This document shows, piece after piece, positions 32,414 through 41,408 of a stretch of DNA of 64,000 nucleotides. The first letter of the stretch is position 1, and each line of letters opens with the position of its first letter. This DNA comes from Phymatolithon calcareum. Taxonomy: Eukaryota; Rhodophyta; Florideophyceae; Hapalidiales. Both the position numbers and the translations under genes were made by a program. The notes below the pieces were generated by a model. It made no database searches. It had not been told where the DNA came from and worked only from the letters and a program-made list of their open reading frames with translations. The stretch spans positions 1,116,001 through 1,180,000 of the forward strand of contig OZ345353.1 in NCBI GenBank assembly GCA_977006965.1. Reading direction: 5' to 3'.

Positions 32414-33427
32414 ATGCTCCACCCACCATCTCCATCTCAGCCAAACCGTACCCCCACTCGCCCAGCAATGGGATCCCACCGCCCCGGCTTCGTCTCCATC
32501 AGTCCCCCTCTGCCCTTTCTTCGATTCTCTTCATTCACCCCGCCACGACGTCGCAACCCGAATTCCCCGTTAAATTTTCGCGTCGCTCCAAATCAAACAC
32601 CGTGGACTCTCACCCGTGTGCGCCGATTGCGCGCCACACTGCCCGATCTCGACGAATCGTCGAAGCACGTTGAAAAAAAGCCTGAAAACTCCGTGGCAAC
32701 CGACATGGATGAGCGCATCCCCCTGAAATCCTTTGCTAAACCGGGTCTGGAAGGCAGCACCCCCCCTCTGGACGCGCGTGTCCTCTTCGGTGAATTTCTC
32801 TCCACCTTCCTCTTCGTCTATCTGAGCGTCACCTCCGCATCGTCCGGCACAGTTTTGAAACAGGCACTGAACAACGGGGCGGTCATCGCCGCCGTCGCCG
32901 CCTCCTTCATGCCGGTATCCGGCGCGCATCTCAACCCCGCCGTGACGCTTGCGCTCGCTATTACCAACCGCGTGTCTGTCCGCCGCGCCGTCGCGTTCGT
33001 GCCTGTGCAATTGGCGGCTGCGGTGGCGGCCTGCATGCTTGTGCGTTCGCTCGGGGTGAGCGTTGTGTTTCAGGGGGTTGCAGCGGATGCCGCGGGGGTG
33101 ACGATGAGGATGTTTTTGGATGAGGTTGTGCCGATGTTTATGATTGTTGCTGTCGTGTTTCAGACGGCTGTTGCTACGGAGGAGGAGGGAGGGGTTGGCG
33201 GGAAGGTGGCGGCGTTGTATATAGGGCTTATTGTGCTGGCGTGTGCGGGCACTTTTCAGGGGGTTTTCAACCCGGCTAGAGCGTTTGGTCCGGCGGTTGT
33301 TACGGGGAATTTTGGAGGGCATTGGGTGTTTTGGGTTGGACCTTTTGTGGGTGCTGCTGCTGCTGCATTGGTAGGTTTGAGATGGGTTTTCTATTCGAGA
33401 GTGGTTGGTTGTTTATGCCGGGTCTGA
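32414..33427 (+). CDS. Aquaporin / MIP-family channel
   Basis: A 337-residue major intrinsic protein. Both signature loops are present: SGAHLNPAVT with Asn-Pro-Ala at 174-176, and FNPARAFGP at 286-288, where the Arg after the second NPA is the selectivity-filter Arg. Six hydrophobic segments lie between about residues 120 and 330, matching the 6-helix MIP fold. The N-terminal 110 residues are Pro/Arg/Ser-rich and longer than usual. They could be a targeting sequence or a regulatory tail, and a second ATG at residue 19 is possible. Water versus small-solute selectivity cannot be settled. No intron. The TGA stop is followed two codons later by an in-frame ATG of the next open frame. Confidence 0.93.
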   Translation: MLHPPSPSQPNRTPTRPAMGSHRPGFVSISPPLPFLRFSSFTPPRRRNPNSPLNFRVAPNQTPWTLTRVRRLRATLPDLDESSKHVEKKPENSVATDMDERIPLKSFAKPGLEGSTPPLDARVLFGEFLSTFLFVYLSVTSASSGTVLKQALNNGAVIAAVAASFMPVSGAHLNPAVTLALAITNRVSVRRAVAFVPVQLAAAVAACMLVRSLGVSVVFQGVAADAAGVTMRMFLDEVVPMFMIVAVVFQTAVATEEEGGVGGKVAALYIGLIVLACAGTFQGVFNPARAFGPAVVTGNFGGHWVFWVGPFVGAAAAALVGLRWVFYSRVVGCLCRV

Positions 33428-33430
33428 CTG

Positions 33431-33939
33431 ATGTTGATGGTGTTGTTTTTCTGTGTTTTCATACTGGGAAAGATAAGTGAGCATGTGTTTCTGGCGCCGG
33501 CGGGAAATCGAAAGCCGAACAGTTGGCTCCAGTCTTTGTCAGTACGGACAGCACGGCTGGGGCGGAGAGTTCGAGTGCTTGGAGTTGCTGGAATTATTGC
33601 GTATGGAATTCTGAATATCTTTTTCTATGGGATTACTATCCCTGTGATGCTGTACAAAGTATGGCATGCACCTGAAGATACACACACGGTTTAAGGGTGC
33701 AACATGGTCGATGATGATATTTCTCAGTTGCTGACTCACTCTTATGCATTTGTTTGTTTGTTTCATCGTTTTGTTTTCAGATTGGGAGTATTAGCAGTTC
33801 AAGCATTGTCAAGGCATGTCTAATGGCGTGGGGTCTCTCAAACGTCACAAAACCAATACGGTTAATACTGACGATTGCCATGGCGCCGTTTATCCAACGC
33901 AGACTAACCTCCTGGAGGTCGCGTCGTAGAGTACATTAG
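33431..33939 (+). CDS. Small membrane protein, one intron proposed
   Basis: Exon 1 is 33431-33688 and exon 2 is 33781-33939. The proposed intron (33689-33780, 92 bp) starts GT, contains CTGAC as a branch-point candidate (about 33731) and ends in a T-rich TTTTCAG. Reading phase is kept. The joined protein of about 138 residues has a hydrophobic stretch (GVAGIIAYGILNIFFYGITI) and a second one after GLSNVTKPIRL. This AYG..N plus (S/N).VTK..R pattern reminds me of small membrane proteins in plants and algae, but I cannot name the family. The donor GTTTAAG is non-consensus, so the exact splice is uncertain. The start is uncertain too: the frame is continuous with the aquaporin frame through a single TGA. 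Confidence 0.55.
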
Positions 33940-34180
33940 TAGACCCAGGAGAGCGGTAGATGTGTATATGTTAGGCTTCTTGCCGTTGTACCGTACAGAA
34001 CTCAATAGAAATTACATATTAAAACAGTAGTAACCTCAAAAATGGGTTTCTCTGCAGCCTGAAACCAAAACAGATTTTCCCACAACCGCGACTGCAGTTC
34101 CGTCTCCAATCGCCATCACGGCAATTCCAAGAAAAAAGGAGCACCCCCGTTCACGGCAACGCAAACTATTTCACAGATAT

Positions 34181-34960
34181 TCACATGCGCAATTCGCTCG
34201 CCAGAAATAGCGCCAATGCGAACCAGGACGCAATCTTATGCCGTCGCGGACGATACGGTCTCTGCAATCGGGCATTCAACAGCAATTTTTCCAAATCACG
34301 TTCTCTCTCCTCGACGTCGTATCTCGCCCACATGACAATCCCCTGCATCAACTGCGCCTCCTCCGCCACCAGGTCGCGCGACCGTATTAACTCATCCATT
34401 TCATCACCAGTTAGTTGACAAATAGTCCTATTTTCCTGCATTTCCGCAAAGCCTATTGCCATCTTATAATAAATGGCACCAACAGCATGTTTCAACCCAA
34501 AATCCCGCATGACATGATAAGCTCTGACATAATCCTTCACTTCCACAGCTTCAACCGCTTTCAAGGCCGCCAAGTCAAGAAGTCCGTCTATTTGATATCG
34601 ATGGGAAAGTTTGAGAACATCAAGCGCAAAGTCAAAATCATTCTGCGGTTTCGGAAACGCATTCAGGCCGTACGCATAGTTCACAATCGCCGTCACGGCG
34701 GCGGAAGAGGTGTCATGGATGACGATTTTCTGCGTGGTGGATTCGGAGAAACCGCTGCAGAAGGCGTTTGTGAAAAATGGGGACAGTAATGACAGAACTT
34801 CGCGGTGAATGGGCGTTTCGACTCCATTCACTTCTAGCGCGCCGTCGTAGAACCTTCCTGCATGGCGCATCAGCTTCAACATTGCCTTTGTCCTGCTTGA
34901 TGAGCTTTCATGAGCGGAGGAAGACGGTGCCGCCCTTCTGCTTCTTTTTGTTGTCGGCAT
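34181..34960 (-). CDS. BTB/POZ domain protein
   Basis: A 259-residue protein with a BTB fold around residues 35-135 (LEVNGVETPIHREVLSLLSPFF, quoted in parts: GVETPIHREVL, SPFFTNAF; IVNYAYGLNAF; VLKLSHRYQIDGL). It continues into a BACK-like helical region (LTGDEMDELIRSRDLVAEEAQLMQGI, in parts DEMDELI and EEAQLM). No Kelch repeats or MATH domain follow. Such proteins usually act as substrate adaptors for cullin-3 ubiquitin ligases or as dimerisation modules. The ATG at 34960 is chosen over an upstream in-frame TTG. No intron. Confidence 0.85.
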   Translation of the reverse strand: MPTTKRSRRAAPSSSAHESSSSRTKAMLKLMRHAGRFYDGALEVNGVETPIHREVLSLLSPFFTNAFCSGFSESTTQKIVIHDTSSAAVTAIVNYAYGLNAFPKPQNDFDFALDVLKLSHRYQIDGLLDLAALKAVEAVEVKDYVRAYHVMRDFGLKHAVGAIYYKMAIGFAEMQENRTICQLTGDEMDELIRSRDLVAEEAQLMQGIVMWARYDVEERERDLEKLLLNARLQRPYRPRRHKIASWFALALFLASELRM

Positions 34961-35501
34961 GGATGTTGCAGAAGTGAACGTCGTCAACGAGATTGTGAGT
35001 GTTCAGCTTGCGCAGTCGAGCAATCCCGCATGCATGCAAGCAGAAAGTATTGCGACATCACGTAGAGCTGTGATCGTGAAATTTTAATATTTTCACAACT
35101 CGGGCAAAATGATTGGCAGACTACTGCCCGGTCCACCTTCCGCGTGGAGCGAAGGTGGCGGACCATTGTGATCATTTTTCATCTTGTTCATCAAAAAGCC
35201 ATTGCAGTATCTACTGTTGTGTTGTGAGGGCGCATGCCGTGGCCCGGACTGTCTTACACACAACTCGCGAGGTAATCTTTCGCTCTTTGGACTCTACTGC
35301 AGTATCTGCATGCGAAGCATAAACCGTTCATTGCACTTCTCCGATATCAAATCCACCAGAAGATGCAAATCGGCACATCTTCATCTGCTGAATTCAATAC
35401 CCAAACACAACGTACTGCACTAGCAGCACTGCACACGATCTTACCATCTGTTCCGCAATAATTCCAGCCCTACTGCCAGGTACCATAACTGAGTATGTAT
35501 C

Positions 35502-36283
35502 CTACCACGGCAATTCCGCAAACGCGCCATATTTCTCCGCTTCCTCCAACGCATAAAACCCATGGTATGCACACCCCAACGACCTAGCTCCCAGTGGCGC
35601 GACAAATCTCCCAGTATTCTCCAACGTTAACCTTTGCACCTCCTCAACGATAGGCCCCGCCACAACATCCGGCGTGACAGCGTCAAGTTCCTCATACAAC
35701 TCCGCATAATGGCTCGTCATACCCGTCCTCAAGAACCCGGGATGAATAGCCACGACCGAAATACCGCGCAGCTTAAGATCAATAGCTAAAAGTCGTGCCC
35801 ATTCTCCGCGCACTTGCTCATGATGTTCATAATTACTCTTTCCCTCCCGCTCGCTTCGCAGTCCGCGAGCCGCCCTCGGACGTGGACTCCCACCTTCGGC
35901 CCCTCTTTCAGTATCCCCGCTGCTAGCAGACCGGACACGAGGTGCAGCGGGTCCAGTGCGCACCTCGTACATCTTGCGGTGCCGCTCCGGGTGCAGCTCG
36001 TGCAGTGTATCCGTTGTGAATGCACCGGAGAATACAATCAGTGTATCGCAGTGCGGCCCCCAATGTCTTGACGGCGTTGGAGAGTTTGTTCAGAGTGTCA
36101 TTTTCGGCGAGATCGATGTTATCGACTGTGCACATTTCCAGCAATTGCCTTCATTTCCTCGCTGGCGGTTCGACAGGTTGCGGCCACTTCCATTCCTAAC
36201 GACGGTACGTGATCGGCTATTTCCAACCCGAGTCCGCGGTTCGCGCTCACGATTATTCCACGGTCGCCGAGACCGTGCGCCAT
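35502..36283 (-). pseudogene. Short-chain dehydrogenase/reductase, frameshifted
   Basis: Read on the minus strand from ATG at 36283 it starts with a Rossmann nucleotide site (GIIVSANRGLGLEIADHV, the SDR Gly-rich loop) and then AATCRTASEEM. The frame breaks several times: ENDTLNKL..AVKTLG, then CDTLIVFSGAFTTDTL, then LDPLHLVSGLLAAGILKEG, then LLAIDLKLRGISVVAIHPGFLRTGMT each lie in a successive frame (last motif quoted as LLAIDLKLRGI and VVAIHPGFLRTGMT). At least three shifts are needed. Each piece matches the csgA-like SDR family in order and the total length (about 780 bp) is normal. The usual YxxxK region is degraded. Probably a pseudogene; clustered indel errors are the alternative. Confidence 0.8.
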
Positions 36284-36779
36284 TGTAGGTGGATGTCACC
36301 AATTGGGTTGAAGGGAATGGGACCGCCGCACGCGGGCGTACAGAGGTAAAGGAGCTAAGAACGCAGGAGTAATTGGAGAACACATGATGCAGCTCGGTCC
36401 GGTGAAGCGTGAATTACGGCCTCAAATTCGGGCGGAATTGCGAAACGGGGAGCAGCATTCGTCAACTTGTGCAAGTTGCAACCTTGGCGGTCTGTCTTTC
36501 TTCCTTCGATCGAAAATAGGATTCACCTACAAATTTGAGCTCATTGATGTGCTCATCTAACCTGACATCAATAATCCGCACAATATCATACACTCAGTCA
36601 TCTTCAGTACACTCAGTCGTCTCCAACTGGCTACTTGACACAATCTGAAATTATGAGCCCCGGCTCATATTGCAGCACCGGAGGCTTGCTCGCACCAGAA
36701 ACCAGAGGGTGGATCCGTCCTTCCAAACACCTAACCGACGAGACGCCATCCGCGCGCAGTCCACCATTGAACCACCAAA

Positions 36780-37216
36780 ATGACCTCGGTCGATCGCTCA
36801 GGAACAAACTGGCTTCCCTGGAAGAGCCTGCAGGGCGCCAATCCGCGCATGGTTGTAATCGGCGGCGTTTGCGCCATTTTGGGCGCCGCGGGCGTGATGA
36901 TGAAGATGCGCCAGCGCGCGGGAGGTACGTGACTTTGCCCTATTTAATTCTCCTCAGCGGCGTTTGCCGAGGCAGGTGTGATCTTCTGGACGCGAATTGC
37001 GATGTTCTGACAAACCTCCCATGTGCAACTACCGCGTGCGAAATGCTCGTTGCGGCTATATCTGAAACCTTCCTTTCGTCACCCGCAGCCCCGATGCCGA
37101 CCACAATGTCGAAGGAATGGCAGGATGCCACAAAGGAGAAGATGAGGAGCGGATTTGACCGCGAAGCGGCCGGTCCAGTTGAGGTCAACCCGATTACTCA
37201 CCACAAAACCGGCTAA
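36780..37216 (+). CDS. Small single-pass membrane protein, two exons
   Basis: Exon 1 is 36780-36924 and exon 2 is 37089-37216, with an intron of 164 bp. The donor is GTACGT, there is a CTGAC branch candidate near 37008, and the acceptor follows a pyrimidine run (CACCCGCAG). Phase 1 is kept across the junction. The protein (about 90 residues) has a short polar start, a membrane helix (MVVIGGVCAILGAAGVMMKM), then a hydrophilic tail containing SKEWQDATKEKMR and ending NPITHH. The tail recalls small mitochondrial proteins of fungi and algae with a W..AT.E.....NP motif, but I cannot name it. A single uninterrupted frame through the intron also exists and is rejected. Confidence 0.65.
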
Positions 37217-37404
37217 GTTGAGAATTTTTGTAGAGGGAGGGTGAAACTTTGGTGTTGTTCAGCGCAGTAAAATAGCTCCTCATATATGACTGTGCCTTCC
37301 AAAGCTTAATTGATAGCTACCGCAAGATCCGCGAATCACAGAAAGTGAATCCCGGCATTTAATGGAGTATCTCAGCATTCTACAAATAAGCCGTCTATCC
37401 AACA

Positions 37405-39885
37405 TCAAGAAAAATGAGAGTAGTACCTAGTCGATTCACCGGTACTATGCCTGGTCTGTGCAGACAAATTAGACGAAGCCTCGGGACGCATTGGGCCATC
37501 GCCTTCATCATCCGAGTTATACCCCATCTGTCGCAAGAATGACTCAAACCGCCCGTGATCATTCGAATCAGGCAGTGGAGGCAACACTGCATCTTCGATA
37601 ACGTCCGTCGGATTCGCTGATATCCCCTGCTGTGTTTGCCAATTTTTCAAAACATCAATCATGGAGACCACCGAATCGCTCTCACCCATGTTCCGCCCAC
37701 TCCCGACAGCAGTCCGGTAATCGTGTGAAAAACCACTAGGCTGCACCTGATGCGGACGTGCTTCGCGTAAATTGAATTCAGTGACCTGTTGCGCGAGCTC
37801 CTCCGTGCTCACATTGTTCACGCGGTCGTCATTCACAAACCAAGGCCTTGATCCTGCTACATGCATGTTGTCCATGAAAAGAGGTTTAGCAAATTTCTGC
37901 TCCTGTGCGTCCGGCACCCGCTGGATAGCTGTGCCTGGCATCGGATGGAAGCCGCTTGTAATCAAAGACGCAGGTCCAGGAGCAGAGCCTTTCTCCGACC
38001 CCAACAGCCCGTCGAACGGAGAGGACCCACGGACATTTGACGATGGAACGTCCGCGCTCCGAGACGGACGATCGAGAAACGTACTTTTCCCAGACGGGAA
38101 GTCTTCATCAATGAGGTCCCGGGGCGACATCGTAAAATCGGGGCGAATGGTAGCCTTCTCTGTACTAGAGGAGCACGAGGTGTCTTCAATCTGCTGCTGA
38201 GACAAATTGTTCTCAGCTACAGTAGGCGCAGTACGGGCAGAATCATTTGGCCACAGGGAAGTAACATTCAAGGAAATCGGCTTTGTTTGTGACTGCTCTC
38301 GGCTTTGTAATCCACCGGCTCGCGACACACCCGAAGAAGTAGATTCCGGAGTCTTGACGGACTCCAATGATGGCAAAGATGGCGCGCTTCGGCGAGCCAT
38401 TGTTTTCGAAAAGCCACTCGACGTAGGTGCGGAGGATGTGGCTTGTGTCCCTCCATCTCTTCCTATAGACTGATTGCTTGCACTTTTGCGCGAATCCATC
38501 CTTGAAGAACCATTACTTTTCCTCGAGTTACTCTGGATCGCATTACGAAGAGCTTCCGCACGAGAATTTGTTGGAGCCATTGACGGTCGTGCTAGATCGC
38601 GATCGGCAAAGTTAGCCTTGTAGCCATCCTTACTGAATGTACTCGCCATTGATTCTGCTTTCTCGTTCGTCATTTTCGAGCGAACAAATCCTTTGGAGCG
38701 ATTTGAAAACCCGTTTGCAGGAACATAGTCTGTTTGGCCGGACGAAACCCCATTTCCTTCCGGAGCGCCACTGCTTCCATTTGCGACTTGCGCAGACAGA
38801 GGGCCCAAAGACGATGCGCTGCTTCGCCTTCCGGAAAAACCATTGGATTTTCGAAGGGAGTGAAAAGTCGAGTTCCTGCCCCCAACTTTCCGACCAGAGT
38901 CAATGAATGCCTCGTGTAGCCGACGACCGTGGTCCGAATCAGACCTATTAGAAAAAGGCTCAGGTGACCCTGACTGATCTCGAAGTCTGGACAGAGCGGG
39001 GTGCACAGTTGAGAATCTGGATTCCGAATTCGCAAAATCAGCATCATTCCGCACATCATTAGAAGGCAGTATCTTTGCCCGTTCAGTCCTCCTATTGCTC
39101 GACATGACTTCCACCTTGTCACTTGAGAGTCGACCACCACCATTCCCTGACTCTTCTGATGAGCTTTGTCCACTCGGGGTGGCGTTCTCGATATGAGTCA
39201 CAGCAGGGGGGACGGAACGTGGACGAGAAGACGAGGCTGCAACTTTGCGAGCCAATTGGGGCTTAGTGGCATCCGAAAACAAACTTCGCATACGACTTGT
39301 AGAGGGATCCTTCCTGGGCATAGACTGGGGAGGCTGACCTGTCATTACCGGTGGGGACTTAGACCTCGAAGCAGCACGATGTTGCGCGGCAATTGATCCA
39401 GTAGACCTCAGTCCCCCATGACCAAGAGTACGACCAGGGTTGCGCGGGACGGCCGAAGCCGTAGGAACCAGCTTGGAGTAGAGTTCGAGTTCCGCCCTCT
39501 CCTTCGTAGCGGCCTCATCCTCCACAGAATATGATTCAGGTTCAATACGACGGGCCGCGACAACTTCCGCCGCAGTGGCAGTCTTACGATTACCGGGTCC
39601 CCAGCGGGATGCCGGAGATGGATCACGTGACGAACTGCCGGATGAACGGGCTGATGGTGGCGGGGTAAGAAGAGGAAAGTTTGCATCTTCGGAGCGGGTG
39701 GTCGACGGGACAGATGGCGGGACGACGGGTGCTCCAGGACCGGGTGGAGGCTTGGGTGGAACCCTGCGCTGAACGATCGGGAGCTGCTGTGCGAAGGAAT
39801 AGGTCATTGATGCCATCTTGGCGCGCAGGGCGGATTCGGAGGGGCGACCATTCTCTTGGGCGCCCTCACCGCGCACCGTCACCAT
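37405..39885 (-). CDS. Long Ser/Pro-rich disordered protein, unknown
   Basis: A single frame of 826 codons from ATG at 39885 (a second ATG lies 23 codons in). The product is Ser-, Pro-, Arg- and Asn-rich and low in hydrophobics, so almost entirely disordered. Recognisable landmarks are a polyproline stretch (RRVPPKPPPGPGAP), a short ordered-looking segment (AAEVVAARRIEP, then KERAELELYSKLVPT) and a C-terminal region with MIDVLKNWQTQQG and FESFLRQMGYNSD that could form short binding helices. No domain is recognised. Many SP, TP and RS dipeptides would fit phosphorylation. The length of the open frame and absence of repeats argue that it is a real gene. Intronless. Confidence 0.7.
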   Translation of the reverse strand: MVTVRGEGAQENGRPSESALRAKMASMTYSFAQQLPIVQRRVPPKPPPGPGAPVVPPSVPSTTRSEDANFPLLTPPPSARSSGSSSRDPSPASRWGPGNRKTATAAEVVAARRIEPESYSVEDEAATKERAELELYSKLVPTASAVPRNPGRTLGHGGLRSTGSIAAQHRAASRSKSPPVMTGQPPQSMPRKDPSTSRMRSLFSDATKPQLARKVAASSSRPRSVPPAVTHIENATPSGQSSSEESGNGGGRLSSDKVEVMSSNRRTERAKILPSNDVRNDADFANSESRFSTVHPALSRLRDQSGSPEPFSNRSDSDHGRRLHEAFIDSGRKVGGRNSTFHSLRKSNGFSGRRSSASSLGPLSAQVANGSSGAPEGNGVSSGQTDYVPANGFSNRSKGFVRSKMTNEKAESMASTFSKDGYKANFADRDLARPSMAPTNSRAEALRNAIQSNSRKSNGSSRMDSRKSASNQSIGRDGGTQATSSAPTSSGFSKTMARRSAPSLPSLESVKTPESTSSGVSRAGGLQSREQSQTKPISLNVTSLWPNDSARTAPTVAENNLSQQQIEDTSCSSSTEKATIRPDFTMSPRDLIDEDFPSGKSTFLDRPSRSADVPSSNVRGSSPFDGLLGSEKGSAPGPASLITSGFHPMPGTAIQRVPDAQEQKFAKPLFMDNMHVAGSRPWFVNDDRVNNVSTEELAQQVTEFNLREARPHQVQPSGFSHDYRTAVGSGRNMGESDSVVSMIDVLKNWQTQQGISANPTDVIEDAVLPPLPDSNDHGRFESFLRQMGYNSDDEGDGPMRPEASSNLSAQTRHSTGESTRYYSHFS

Positions 39886-41408
39886 ACTCCCATGCGCGGT
39901 GGTATTGTCCCCGCGCGCGCGAAGGCACCCGCCACCGGGCGGACCGGCCGCCTGCTCTGAACGCGGTCCCACTGTTGCCGGTGCGGGTGCAGGTTCGGAC
40001 GGGGTGTTGAGCGGAGGAAGACGAGGTGTCAGTTTTGGTCAGTGGGGGAAGACGTTGGGCGACAGGATGGCGACCGCACGTCGACTGGACGGACGTTAAG
40101 CAAATGTCGAGCGGCAAGATAAAAGCAAAACGAGATGCGTCGCGCGCCAAAGTAATCCGCTGTACGTGGGTCAGATGGACTGCCAGTGCTGCGTTGGAAA
40201 TCTGCAGCTGTATGAGTGCGGGGAGGGAGGTCTCAAAGTAAGTTGAGCAAAACGAGGAATGGCGAGGGTTGTGCGGCGGGGCCGCGAAGCGCTGGAATGT
40301 ACACTGGCAAGTCGAATGGAGTTGGGTGAAAAAATTAATCGCGGATGCAAGTGTTGGCGGTCCCGCAACAAGCCGGCCGGCCGACCTGTTGCTAGGTGGC
40401 GTGGCGTGGATATATAACGAGTTTCGCGCACGGGTGTAAATTGCCGCACAGCAATGTTCGGGCTGTGGAGGTGTGTTGGTGGAGCGGTATGGGGTTCAGC
40501 GAACGAACGACTTGGATGGCGTTCGGCGGGAGGGTGAGCGATGCGATGGCGGGCGGTTGGGGCGGGCTGTCTATGCTGTAACTTGGAGGGTTCGACTAGC
40601 TCGCGAGATGCGGTCGACTTATGCAACTTGCCAGGCACTGCCTCAAACCGACGGCGCTACCATCATTGGTTGCAGGGCACTGCCACCAGTACACCCTCAA
40701 GCACCAGAAATGCAACTTTCGAGGCCTTCCGGCCTCCACGTACAGTTTTGCGCAATTTCCTCAAAAAAATTGCCTTTACACTGTAAGTGAAACAACATCT
40801 TGTAACTTTTTGCGCCGCTCACATACGCCTCCCTTATGATACGCTTTTCTCCGTCCGTATCATATGTGCTCCGTTTTTTGATGTTACTGTACTTTGGCTG
40901 TTCCGTGAGCAGCGATGTCCGAAATTTAATCAAATTTCAACCAGCGGCTGCGACTGTCTGTCCCCCAGCGTGTCCCACCAAATCGACTCATTGCCCCATT
41001 GATGCTTTGTCGTGGGACAAGCTCTCCGGATGAGGCGCTTCGCTGCTATTTTACTGTGCACTCTGGCCCCTTAAATTTCGTAACAGTGTGCTTGGCGATG
41101 CACAGTGGGCGCATCGCAAGATGCGAGTCACCCTCGGAGCAAGGGCTCTGCGGGTGGTTCTGGAGTATATACTGTAGTACAGAATTATTTGCAACTTTCC
41201 ACCTCTATAGCTTTAGTTCATGTTCTCTTTCACATTCCAGATCTCAGTTACAGTCATTTCAGTGAACTGTACAGTTTCAAATTTGTATTCTAGGAACAAC
41301 CAAACTGGTATCAGTAGACGACCGTAAGCCAGAGGCGTCTTACTTTTCGTTGTTTCGGCGGTTTCCACCGCCAGAATTCGAGCCACGGCATCGGCTCCCC
41401 TGTGCACC
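39886..41408. other. Spacer between divergent genes
   Basis: Divergent promoter region for the disordered protein (-) and the GalNAc-transferase-like gene (+). A GATATATAAC element lies near 40408. Several short frames on both strands are Arg-rich shadows without family resemblance. No repeat match was found. Confidence 0.5.

Noticed and set aside
32570-33322. 250-codon minus-strand frame opposite the aquaporin
   Set aside because: Arg/His-rich shadow of the GC-rich aquaporin frame.
36635-37216. Uninterrupted 193-codon frame over the small membrane-protein gene
   Set aside because: The upstream part is Arg-rich nonsense in another frame. The two-exon reading gives a membrane helix and proper splice signals.
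40404-40420. TATATAA box as promoter of a plus-strand gene
   Set aside because: No supported plus-strand gene begins within 900 bp.
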